The position numbers and the translations under genes were made by a program. The notes beneath the pieces were generated by a model. That model did no database searches. It was not told where the DNA came from and worked only from the letters and a program-made list of their open reading frames with translations. This document shows, piece after piece, positions 8,388-16,568 of a stretch of 51,642 bases of DNA. The DNA is from an uncultured Pelagibacteraceae bacterium. GTDB lineage: Bacteria; Pseudomonadota; Alphaproteobacteria; Pelagibacterales; Pelagibacteraceae. Numbering within the stretch: position 1 is the stretch's first letter; every line of letters begins with the position of its first letter. The stretch lies in the NCBI GenBank assembly GCA_902527485.1, contig CABZPB010000002.1:1-51642 (forward strand), written 5' to 3'.

Positions 8388-10610
8388 ATGAAAATTAAAA
8401 ATGTAGTTGTGATTGGTTCAGGAACAATGGGAAGTGGTATAGCTGCTCATTTATGTAATGCAAATATACCTGTTACTTTACTTGATTTAAAAACTGAAAT
8501 AAGTGAAAAAGCAAGAGATAGAATTCATAAGTCTAGACCACCTTTACTAATTGATAAATCAAAAATTAACAATATCAGAGTTGGTAATATAACTGATAAT
8601 TTTGATATAGTTAAGGATGCAGATTGGATAGTTGAGGCAGTTGTTGAAAGAATTGATGTCAAACATCAAATTTATGAGAAAATATTTAAAGAGAGAAAAA
8701 ATGGAGCGATAGTTTCTTCGAATACTTCTTCAATTCCAATTAAAGTTTTATCTCAACATTTAACTGATGTGGAAAAAAAAGATTTCTGTATCACACATTT
8801 TTTTAACCCCGTTAGATATATGGGTCTGTTAGAAATAGTTAAAAATGAAAATAACGATCTTGATAAAATTAATGAATTAAAAGAATTTTGTGAGATAGAA
8901 CTTGGTAAAGGTGCAATTGTTTGTAATGATACCCCTGGTTTTTTAGGTAATAGAGTTGGGGTTTATGCCATGCAAATAGCAATGATAGAAGCATTTAAGA
9001 TGAAACTTTCAGTAGAAGAGGCAGATGCAATTTTTGGAAGACCTATGGGAATTCCAAAAACAGGAGTATTTGGTCTATACGATTTGATTGGTATCGATTT
9101 AATGGCAGATGTATTAAAAAGTTTTATTAAAGAATTACCTGAGACAGATGAATTTCATGAAGTTGCAAAAGAAATTCCATTAGTAAAAAAACTCATTAAG
9201 ACAGGTTATACTGGAAGAAAAGGTAAGGGTGGCTTTTATAGAATGAACAAGGCAGGAGCCACAAAGGTTATGGAAGCTATCAATCTTGAAACTGGAGACT
9301 ACGTGCAAAGCAAAAAGATAGATATAAAATCAGATAAAGTAGATCTTAAGGGTTTAATTAACAGGGAAGATAAATATGGAGAATACGCTTGGTCAGTAAT
9401 TTCTAAGATAATTAAATATGCATCGTCATTAGTTCCAGGAATTACAAAAGAGTTTAATGATATTGATGAAGCAATGAGACTAGGTTTTAACTGGGCAAAA
9501 GGACCTTTTGAAATGCTCGAAGAAATAGGAGTTGAGAATTTCTTTAACAAAATAGATGACTTTGATGGCAATGGTTTCTTAGAGAATTTATCAAAAAATA
9601 AAAATGAGGATTTTTATGGTGAAAGACAAAAATATACCAATATAGAGACTTTAGGAAAAGTTAAGAAAACAGCATTAAGTTTGGATGGAAATGATTCTGC
9701 AAAAATTTATAGGTTTAATGATTACAATATTGTTGAGTTTACTACAAAAGCTAACGCTTTAGATTACGATTCCATGGATGCTCTTAAAAAAGCAACTGAT
9801 AAACCTTTGATAATTATTAATGAAAGCATGCAATTTTCTGCTGGTGTGAACTTAACTTACACAATGCAGTTTGCCGATAAAAAAGATTTTAAATCTATAG
9901 AAAAGTTTATTAAATATTTTCAAGAAACATGTAAGCATTTAAAATACTCTAAATATCCAGTCATTTCAGCACCCTCAGGATTAACATTGGGTGGCGGGTT
10001 TGAGGTTATGGTTCAAAGTAATTTTGTAGCTTCGCATACAAATATTGTAGTTGGGTTAGTTGAAACTATAGTAGGTTTGATTCCAGCAGGAGGAGGATGT
10101 AAAGAAATGTTAGCACGTTGGATGGACACCGAAGAAGCAAAGTCAGACCCTAATTATGCACCATTGAAAGTTTTTGATATTATTGGATATGGTAAGACGG
10201 CTACATCACCAGTTGAGGCAGAACCAATGAAATATCTAAGACCTGGTGATAAAAAAATAATGAATAGAAATAGTTTATTAGAAGTTTCTAAAAAAATTTT
10301 AAGTGAAAATAAGGATTTTATGCCACCTGAGGAACTTAAGTTTAATTTACCAGGAAAGTCAGTGATTGGTAAAATGGATAAGATTTTAGAAAAACTTTAC
10401 AATGATAAGGTTATATTAGATCATGGAGTAGAGGTTGCAAAGGAATTAGCTCATGTTTTAAGTGGAGGTGAAACCACAGTTGAAAAAACTCTTTCTGAAG
10501 ATGATTTATTTAAATTAGAGCTTGACGCTTTTATGAGATTAATTGAAACTCAAAAAACGCAAGATAGAATAAAACACACCTTGGCAACTGGTAAACCTTT
10601 AATTAACTAA
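8388..10610 (+). CDS. Bifunctional 3-hydroxyacyl-CoA dehydrogenase / enoyl-CoA hydratase, FadN-type
   Basis: The protein has 740 residues with domain order NAD-binding 3-hydroxyacyl-CoA dehydrogenase (GSGTMGSGIAAH at about 10-21; catalytic HFFNP near 141), dehydrogenase C-terminal domains to about 400, then a crotonase domain (about 440-640; FSAGVNL oxyanion loop and VETIVGLIPAGGG, which keeps a catalytic Glu). This is the reverse of FadB/FadJ, where the hydratase comes first, and matches the Bacillus FadN arrangement. It catalyses hydration and NAD-dependent oxidation steps of beta-oxidation in the cytoplasm. It sits 12 bases after potC, so it is probably cotranscribed with an importer, and its natural substrate may be a short acyl-CoA rather than a fatty acid. 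The 3' end overlaps the convergent cyclophilin gene by 12 bases. Confidence 0.9.
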   Translation: MKIKNVVVIGSGTMGSGIAAHLCNANIPVTLLDLKTEISEKARDRIHKSRPPLLIDKSKINNIRVGNITDNFDIVKDADWIVEAVVERIDVKHQIYEKIFKERKNGAIVSSNTSSIPIKVLSQHLTDVEKKDFCITHFFNPVRYMGLLEIVKNENNDLDKINELKEFCEIELGKGAIVCNDTPGFLGNRVGVYAMQIAMIEAFKMKLSVEEADAIFGRPMGIPKTGVFGLYDLIGIDLMADVLKSFIKELPETDEFHEVAKEIPLVKKLIKTGYTGRKGKGGFYRMNKAGATKVMEAINLETGDYVQSKKIDIKSDKVDLKGLINREDKYGEYAWSVISKIIKYASSLVPGITKEFNDIDEAMRLGFNWAKGPFEMLEEIGVENFFNKIDDFDGNGFLENLSKNKNEDFYGERQKYTNIETLGKVKKTALSLDGNDSAKIYRFNDYNIVEFTTKANALDYDSMDALKKATDKPLIIINESMQFSAGVNLTYTMQFADKKDFKSIEKFIKYFQETCKHLKYSKYPVISAPSGLTLGGGFEVMVQSNFVASHTNIVVGLVETIVGLIPAGGGCKEMLARWMDTEEAKSDPNYAPLKVFDIIGYGKTATSPVEAEPMKYLRPGDKKIMNRNSLLEVSKKILSENKDFMPPEELKFNLPGKSVIGKMDKILEKLYNDKVILDHGVEVAKELAHVLSGGETTVEKTLSEDDLFKLELDAFMRLIETQKTQDRIKHTLATGKPLIN

Positions 10611-11246
10611 CATCCTTAAGGAATTTATAAAATCAGGTCTCAAAACGTATTCAGATTTGTCCAAGTATTTTATTTTATACAAAGCCTCTAAACCATAAAT
10701 TACTTTTCCAATAGGTGTAAACTCAGTTTCAAATAATGGCTCATCTCTCAGAATTATGAAGAATTGGCTATCCTCAGTATTATACTTTTTAGTTCTTGCT
10801 AATGCGACACTACCTTTATCAAAGTCAAACGGTGTATCTATTTCTGAATTAATTGTTCCCAATCCAGATTTACCAGTCCCAATCTTTCCATAATCAAGAT
10901 ACCCTTTTTTACCAAATTCTAAGTCTCCTGCTTGTACAATCGTATTTTTAATTACTCTATGAAAAGCTATATTATCATACGCTTTAGATTTGATTAATTT
11001 TTTGAATCTTTTTACTGCTTTGGGTGAAACGTTAGGATATAATTCTATAATAACATTTCCACAGTCAACATTCAAAATTGCAATATTTTCAGGATAGTTA
11101 AACTCTAAATTTTTAGGATCATAATTTTTTATGAACAAACACTTATTCTTTATCAAAAAAAAAGAGCTAAAAGAGAATATTGCTAAAAAAACTAAAAATA
11201 TAAAAATTATTTTTTCTGATCTTGAGGGTTTTATTTTTTCAATCAC
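10599..11246 (-). CDS. Membrane-anchored cyclophilin-type peptidyl-prolyl isomerase
   Basis: The protein has 215 residues: an N-terminal membrane anchor (about 12-32) and a cyclophilin domain (about 55-200). FHRVI, VQAGD, GSVALART and SQFFIILRD match the catalytic Arg/Phe core of bacterial PpiA/PpiB-type isomerases. The anchor topology implies a periplasmic location, assisting folding of exported proteins. The start codon is GTG, overlapping the stop of the upstream HExxH gene in GTGA, so translation is probably coupled. Its 3' end overlaps the convergent FadN-type gene by 12 bases. The family is clear, but the individual client proteins are not. Confidence 0.88.
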   Translation of the reverse strand: MIEKIKPSRSEKIIFIFLVFLAIFSFSSFFLIKNKCLFIKNYDPKNLEFNYPENIAILNVDCGNVIIELYPNVSPKAVKRFKKLIKSKAYDNIAFHRVIKNTIVQAGDLEFGKKGYLDYGKIGTGKSGLGTINSEIDTPFDFDKGSVALARTKKYNTEDSQFFIILRDEPLFETEFTPIGKVIYGLEALYKIKYLDKSEYVLRPDFINSLRMLVN

Positions 11247-11977
11247 AAAATAAAGTTTTCATCAATTTTTAGTAGGTTTGTTTTAATAAATCGTATTTTT
11301 TTTTCTAAAATTGGATCGAGATTATTTAATTCTTTTTTAATCATTAAATGCGAAAATACCTCCGCCATATCCTCAGATGCAGTAGATTGTGAATATTCAG
11401 AAAAAAAACCTTTAGTATTTATATATGTATCTAGACCAAGCTTATCAGTACAGGTAGAACATTCAGCATATTTGAATTCGTTCACATTAAAATTGGTCCA
11501 AACCTTTTCATTAAACAATTCCTCAAAACTATCATGAATAATATGAAAAACTTCGTGATGAATTACTCTTTCAAAATATTTCACATTAAACTTAATATCT
11601 AATATAAGAGTTTTCATTACATGATCTGGTATTCCAGCAGTATTTATTTTTGAAATCGATAAATCTTCACATAAAACAATGTACTTAAGATTAATTTTTT
11701 TTAAGAATTTTTGACTATATTTATTTAGATTTCTTTGAATTATTTTGTATTTTTTATCAATTATTTCTTTTTTTGAGTTGTAACAGTTAATATTATTATC
11801 AATCCCTAATGTGAAAGGTTGTTTGGCATAAAAGTACCTTAGCTTATTTGGAGTTTTGACGTCATAAATTTCTAAATTTGGAATTTTTATTAGATTGTAA
11901 ATTGTATCTGCATAGACTTGAGAAGAAATAAATGAATAAAGTATAATCAATATAATTAATCTCATAAATTTACACAT
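11243..11977 (-). CDS. Secreted putative zinc metallopeptidase (HExxH)
   Basis: I do not recognise a named family. The protein has 244 residues with a signal peptide (M5 could be the true start; processing probably after VYA). It carries the zincin motif HEVFH at residues 141-145, directly after ERVIH and followed by H148. An acidic cluster SEDMAEVF at 201-208 is well placed to give the third zinc ligand (E202 or E206) of a gluzincin. A CSTC pair at about 173-176 may form a disulfide or bind metal. Peptidase function is inferred from the motif alone. The gene is coupled to the cyclophilin gene through a 4-base overlap and diverges from the agmatinase gene, with only 41 bases between the starts. 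Confidence 0.7.
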   Translation of the reverse strand: MCKFMRLIILIILYSFISSQVYADTIYNLIKIPNLEIYDVKTPNKLRYFYAKQPFTLGIDNNINCYNSKKEIIDKKYKIIQRNLNKYSQKFLKKINLKYIVLCEDLSISKINTAGIPDHVMKTLILDIKFNVKYFERVIHHEVFHIIHDSFEELFNEKVWTNFNVNEFKYAECSTCTDKLGLDTYINTKGFFSEYSQSTASEDMAEVFSHLMIKKELNNLDPILEKKIRFIKTNLLKIDENFIL

Positions 11978-12018
11978 AGAAGATATTCCTATTTAGATGA
12001 ATGTGATACAGTTTTACT

Positions 12019-12978
12019 GTGAAAAAAAAAGGAAATAAAGATCCAATCCAACCTGTTAGTGGTACAAAAGTACCCAGGTTTGCTGGTCCCTCAACCTTTG
12101 CAAGATTACCTGAGTTAAGAGACGTTGCAAGTTGCGATGTTGCAATTGTCGGTATCCCATTTGATGCGGGCACAAGTTATAGACCAGGCGCAAGATTTGG
12201 ACCTCAAAGTATAAGACAAGCCTCACGACACTTAAGAACAAATTATCATCCAAATTACGATGTTGAGCCTTTTAAAGTTCAACAAGTTGCTGATGCAGGG
12301 GATATCACTTGTAATCCTTTTAATATAGAAGAAGCAATCAAACAGATAGAAGTAGGAGCTGGGGAATTACTAAATAAAGTTGGAGGCATTATAAGTTTAG
12401 GGGGTGACCATACAATTGCATTTCCATTGTTAAAGTCTGTTAACAAGATTAATAATGGTCCAGTAGCTTTAGTTCATTTTGATGCTCATTTAGATACTTG
12501 GGATACATATTTTGGTGCACCTTATACCCATGGCACACCCTTTAGAAGAGCGAGAGAAGAAAACTTATTTTTAAATGATGCTTCTATGCATGTAGGGATA
12601 AGAGGTCCATTATATAGTAGAGAGGATTTAAAAAATGACGAAAGTTTTGGGTTTAAAATAATTCATTGTGATGAATTCCAAACACAGGGCGCAGATAAAA
12701 TTGCTGAAAGAATTAAAAAAAGGGTAGGAAATAATCCTTTGTACTTATCAATAGATATTGATGTATTGGATCCTGCTTTTGCCCCTGGTACAGGTACTCC
12801 AGAAATCGCTGGAATGACTTCAAGAGAAATGGTCAATGTTCTTAGAGGTTTATCAGGATTAAATTTAATATCAGCAGATGTGGTTGAAGTTTCTCCAGCA
12901 TATGATCATGCTGAAGTTACTTCTCTTGCTGCTGCAACTATAGTATATGAATTAACAAATTTATTTGCAAAAAAATAA
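12019..12978 (+). CDS. speB: Agmatinase-type ureohydrolase (agmatinase/guanidino-compound hydrolase)
   Basis: This is a ureohydrolase of the arginase/agmatinase superfamily (319 residues, normal). Both metal-binding blocks are complete: GGDH at 128-131, DAHLD at 155-159 and SIDIDVLDPAFAPGTGTPE from about 244. SYRPGARFGPQSIR is typical of the agmatinase branch. Agmatinase releases urea from agmatine to give putrescine, but close relatives act on guanidinobutyrate, guanidinopropionate or guanidine, so the exact substrate is not settled. GTG at 12019 is the first possible start, as an in-frame TGA lies 15 bases upstream. No Shine-Dalgarno is seen. Next to Pot transporters and an aldehyde dehydrogenase, it fits catabolism of imported polyamines or guanidino compounds. 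Confidence 0.88.
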   Translation: MKKKGNKDPIQPVSGTKVPRFAGPSTFARLPELRDVASCDVAIVGIPFDAGTSYRPGARFGPQSIRQASRHLRTNYHPNYDVEPFKVQQVADAGDITCNPFNIEEAIKQIEVGAGELLNKVGGIISLGGDHTIAFPLLKSVNKINNGPVALVHFDAHLDTWDTYFGAPYTHGTPFRRAREENLFLNDASMHVGIRGPLYSREDLKNDESFGFKIIHCDEFQTQGADKIAERIKKRVGNNPLYLSIDIDVLDPAFAPGTGTPEIAGMTSREMVNVLRGLSGLNLISADVVEVSPAYDHAEVTSLAAATIVYELTNLFAKK

Positions 12979-12995
12979 TCAAGGCTTATATTTTT

Positions 12996-14429
12996 ATGGA
13001 GAATAAAAAAAATTTTTATATCGAAGGTAAATGGCAAGAGCCTCAAAGCACACACGAAATTAAAGTTATCAATCCTGCAACAGAGGAAAATAGTGCTGTT
13101 ATAACTTTAGGCAACAAAGATGATGTCAATCGTGCAGTAAGCTCAGCTAAAAAAGCTTATGAGACTTGGGCTTTTTCTTTGAAAGAAGAAAGAATAAAGT
13201 TATTAGAAAAACTATACGAAAATTATAAAAAAAGGTGGGCAGATATTGCAAAAGCAATTACGCTAGAAATGGGTGCTCCCAAGGATTTTGCAACAAAACT
13301 TCAAGCTGGCACTGGTGCGGCACATATAAAATCTTTTATTAGACATTTAAAAAATTTTGAATTTGAAAAACCTTTAGGTGATCATGCACCCAATCAAAGA
13401 CTTATTTATGAACCTAAAGGAGTTTGTGCATTAATCACTCCTTGGAATTGGCCAATGAATCAAGTTTGTTTGAAAGTTATACCCGCGATAGCGTCTGGAT
13501 GTACGATGGTTTTGAAACCCTCTGAATTGGCGCCATTGTCATCAATGATACTAGCTGAATTAATTGATGAAACTAATTTTCCTCCAGGGGTTTTTAATTT
13601 AATTAATGGAGACGGCTCTACAACAGGAGAAGCATTAACTCGGCATCCTGACATTGACATGATTTCTTTTACAGGTTCTACAAGAGCTGGGGCATTGATT
13701 TCACAAAATGCTGCAAGTGACTTTAAAAGAGTGAGTTTAGAATTAGGTGGTAAAGGAGCCAATATTATATTTAAAGATGCAGATCCAAGCGCCATTGAGT
13801 GGGGTGCTTTAAGATGTTTTAAAAATTCTGGTCAATCTTGCAATGCACCAACAAGAATGCTTATTGAAAAGTCTAATTATAATCAAGCAATTGAAAAATT
13901 AAAAAAATTTTCTGAAGAAATGGAAGTTGGGGATCCTAATAAAGAGGGAGAACATATCGGTCCCGTAGTTTCGGAGTCTCAATTTAATAAGATACAGTCT
14001 TTAATTAAAAAAGGTATTGATGAGGGTGCTAAACTAATAGCAGGAGGACTAGGAAAACCTACTGGTCTTGAAAAAGGATATTTTGTAAAACCAACAGTAT
14101 TTGCTGATGTAGATAATAAAATGGAAATTGCTAGGACTGAAATCTTTGGACCTGTTTTGTCTGTGATCCCGTTTGAAACTGAAGATGAAGCTATAAAAAT
14201 AGCTAACGACACCCCTTATGGTTTAACAAATTATATTCAAACTAAAGATCAAGAAAAAGCTAGAAGAGTTGCAAAAAAATTAAGATCTGGAATGGTTGAT
14301 GTAAATGGTGCTGGAATTGCTATTGATACTCCATTTGGTGGTTTTAAACATTCAGGCATTGGTAGAGAAGCAGGTGAGCATGGTCTTCAAGAATTTTTAG
14401 AGGTTAAATCGGTAGGTGGTTGGAATTAA
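12996..14429 (+). CDS. NAD(P)-dependent aldehyde dehydrogenase
   Basis: This is a member of the aldehyde dehydrogenase superfamily (477 residues) with all catalytic residues in place: N151 in TPWNWPMN, E249 in LELGGKGAN and nucleophile C282 in SGQSCNAPTR. SFTGSTRAG and EIFGPVLSV are further family landmarks. Its probable role is oxidation of an aminoaldehyde or semialdehyde, such as 4-aminobutanal, produced from the adjacent polyamine/guanidino pathway. This is inference from context, and betaine-aldehyde or succinate-semialdehyde activity is also possible. It begins 17 bases after speB. Its TAA lies within the TTAA that also ends the convergent argE. Confidence 0.9.
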   Translation: MENKKNFYIEGKWQEPQSTHEIKVINPATEENSAVITLGNKDDVNRAVSSAKKAYETWAFSLKEERIKLLEKLYENYKKRWADIAKAITLEMGAPKDFATKLQAGTGAAHIKSFIRHLKNFEFEKPLGDHAPNQRLIYEPKGVCALITPWNWPMNQVCLKVIPAIASGCTMVLKPSELAPLSSMILAELIDETNFPPGVFNLINGDGSTTGEALTRHPDIDMISFTGSTRAGALISQNAASDFKRVSLELGGKGANIIFKDADPSAIEWGALRCFKNSGQSCNAPTRMLIEKSNYNQAIEKLKKFSEEMEVGDPNKEGEHIGPVVSESQFNKIQSLIKKGIDEGAKLIAGGLGKPTGLEKGYFVKPTVFADVDNKMEIARTEIFGPVLSVIPFETEDEAIKIANDTPYGLTNYIQTKDQEKARRVAKKLRSGMVDVNGAGIAIDTPFGGFKHSGIGREAGEHGLQEFLEVKSVGGWN

Positions 14430-15604
14430 TTTATTGATCTATTCTTAATACCTTCTAGAAAATTTAAACATTTTTTTAATTCATCTAATTCAATAAACTC
14501 ATCAATTTTATGCGCTTGCTCAATAGAACCAGGTCCGCATACGACTGTGCTTATACCCACTTCTTGAAATAACCCAGCCTCTGTTCCAAAAGATACAACT
14601 TGTCTTGAGTTATCACCTGTTATCGACGCAACAAATTCACATGCTTCAGATGCATCTATTTTTTCAAAGCCAATAACTTCACCAATAATCTCTTTTTTGA
14701 TATATGATTTTGGAAAAACTTTCTTCATGTCATGCAGAAGTTCCTCATTTGTAAATTTTTCAATTTCTTCAGTCACAAAATCACCATCTGACTTATTAAC
14801 TGGTCTAGTTTCCCATTCAACTTTGCATTTATCAGCTATTACATTGTGTGCAATTCCACCCAATATGCCTCCTACAGATAGAGTTGAGTGAGGAGGATCA
14901 AATATGCAATTTGCTGGAGCACGTTTTATTAATTCTTTTCTAATTTCTAATAGTTTGTTTATATATCTTGATGCATATTCGATTGCATTGACGCCCTCAT
15001 GAGGTTTTGAACTGTGTCCCGCAAGACCTCCAAAATATGTAGTGTACTCATTCATACCTTTATGTGCATCAATAATTTTCATTTTGGTTGGTTCACCAAC
15101 TATACATATTCCGTTCTTAATATTTCTTTTTTTCATTTCTTTAATTAGTAGTGGAGCACCTATGCATGCCGTTTCTTCATCAAAAGTGTAGCAAAAATGA
15201 AAATCACGATCTAAATTATTTCGAGCAAGAATTGGAGCATATGCAAGAGTGCATGCAATAAACCCTTTCATATCACAAGATCCTCTGCCGTATAATTTTT
15301 TATTTATTATTGTTGCTTTAAATGGATTTGTTGACCAACCCTTTGAAACTGGAACTACATCAGTATGGCCAGACAATATAATTGGTTTTTTTCCATTTGT
15401 TTTTTTCGCCTTTAGAGTTCCAAATAGATTAACCCGTTTTTTCTCATCATCAAAAACTTTAAACGTTTCTATGCCAAGATTATTTAAGATTTTTTCACAA
15501 TAATCTATTAATTTAGTATTATCTGTTCCAGAAATAGTTTGAAAAGATATTAGATCAGTCAATATCTTTATTGATTTTTCATATAAATTGTTATCAATAC
15601 CCAT
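14426..15604 (-). CDS. argE: Acetylornithine deacetylase family (M20) amidohydrolase
   Basis: This is an M20 metallopeptidase-family deacetylase (392 residues). The metal ligands are seen in SGHTDVVPVS, GRGSCDMKG and the FDEETACIGA Glu pair, with the dimerisation domain (AGHSSKPHEGVNA) between and a final His in GSIEQAHKIDEF. ArgE removes acetate from N-acetylornithine. Because it stands next to polyamine-type catabolic genes and not to arginine biosynthesis genes, it may instead deacetylate another N-acetylated amine, such as the product of the ectoine-hydrolase-like protein. That is inference. It converges on the aldehyde dehydrogenase with a shared TTAA. Confidence 0.85.
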   Translation of the reverse strand: MGIDNNLYEKSIKILTDLISFQTISGTDNTKLIDYCEKILNNLGIETFKVFDDEKKRVNLFGTLKAKKTNGKKPIILSGHTDVVPVSKGWSTNPFKATIINKKLYGRGSCDMKGFIACTLAYAPILARNNLDRDFHFCYTFDEETACIGAPLLIKEMKKRNIKNGICIVGEPTKMKIIDAHKGMNEYTTYFGGLAGHSSKPHEGVNAIEYASRYINKLLEIRKELIKRAPANCIFDPPHSTLSVGGILGGIAHNVIADKCKVEWETRPVNKSDGDFVTEEIEKFTNEELLHDMKKVFPKSYIKKEIIGEVIGFEKIDASEACEFVASITGDNSRQVVSFGTEAGLFQEVGISTVVCGPGSIEQAHKIDEFIELDELKKCLNFLEGIKNRSIN

Positions 15605-15630
15605 AATTAAATTAATTATACATTATTATT

Positions 15631-15972
15631 ATGAAACCACAAATAACCTACGATCAATTTGAAAAAATAGATATTAGACTTGGAACTGTACTATCAGTAA
15701 AAAAAAATGAAAAAGCTAGAAAACCATCTTTAGTTGTTGATGTTGACTTTGGTAAAGAAATCGGTGTTAAAACTTCCTCAGCTCAAATAACACACTTCTA
15801 TAATGAGGAAAACCTAGTTGGTAGACAAGTTATTGGTGTTTGTAACTTTACAGAGAAAAATATAGCTGGTGTAAAATCACAGTTTTTACTCTTGGGCTCT
15901 ATTGACACTGAGGGCAAAGTTACATTAGTCCATCCATCTCAAAAAGCAGAGAATGGTTTGCCTATAGCCTAA
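15631..15972 (+). CDS. csaA: CsaA-like tRNA-binding domain protein
   Basis: A 113-residue single OB-fold protein of the EMAPII/CsaA family. The N-terminal IDIRLGTVLSV, VDFGKEIGVKTSSAQIT and FTEKNIAGVKSQFLLLG match the domain, and the length equals that of stand-alone CsaA. Family members bind tRNA, and CsaA has been linked to protein-export chaperone activity in Bacillus. The physiological role here is not shown by the sequence. It starts 26 bases from the divergent argE start and is followed after 2 bases by the LysE gene. Confidence 0.88.
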   Translation: MKPQITYDQFEKIDIRLGTVLSVKKNEKARKPSLVVDVDFGKEIGVKTSSAQITHFYNEENLVGRQVIGVCNFTEKNIAGVKSQFLLLGSIDTEGKVTLVHPSQKAENGLPIA

Positions 15973-15974
15973 TC

Positions 15975-16565
15975 ATGCATCCAGAATTTTTATCTATGGC
16001 ATTATTTTGGATAGTAGCTGCTTACACACCTGGTCCAAATAACATAGTTGCATCATACTCAGGATTTAATTTTGGTATAAAAAAAACAATACCACATATT
16101 TTTGGAGTTACTTTTGGATTTACTTCAGTTGTATTTGCATTAACTATCGGTTTAGTTAATTTTTTTAAATTATTTCCTATTATTCAAACAGTCCTAAAAT
16201 ATTCGGGAAGTTTATTTTTGATTTATTTAGCTTATAAAATAAGTTTTTCAAAAAATTCTATTGAAAATAAAAATAAAAATCCCATATCTTTTTTAGACAC
16301 CTTTATCTTTCAATTTTTAAATCCAAAGGGTGTTTTGATAGGAATAATCATAGTTTCGACATATGTTGAATTTGGAGAAAATTATTTAAATTACGCGACT
16401 CAAGTTGTTCTGTTTGCTTTTCTCGTATCCTTATCAAGTATTACTTTTTGGACTTTGATAGGTAAATACCTTAGGAAATTTGCGACAAATGAGAAATTTA
16501 TTAAATACTTTAATTATGTTATGTCAGGGCTTCTTCTTTTGAGCATAATTACATTTTATATATAA
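15975..16565 (+). CDS. LysE/RhtB family amino-acid exporter
   Basis: A 196-residue inner-membrane protein with about six hydrophobic helices. The conserved start TPGPNNIVASYSG and the central FLNPKGVLIG mark the LysE/RhtB translocator family, which exports basic or neutral amino acids and small metabolites. Its proximity to polyamine, ureohydrolase and deacetylase genes suggests relief of amino-acid overflow, but the ligand cannot be read from the sequence. It is tightly packed between csaA and acnA (2 and 3 bases). Confidence 0.88.
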   Translation: MHPEFLSMALFWIVAAYTPGPNNIVASYSGFNFGIKKTIPHIFGVTFGFTSVVFALTIGLVNFFKLFPIIQTVLKYSGSLFLIYLAYKISFSKNSIENKNKNPISFLDTFIFQFLNPKGVLIGIIIVSTYVEFGENYLNYATQVVLFAFLVSLSSITFWTLIGKYLRKFATNEKFIKYFNYVMSGLLLLSIITFYI

Positions 16566-16568
16566 AAC

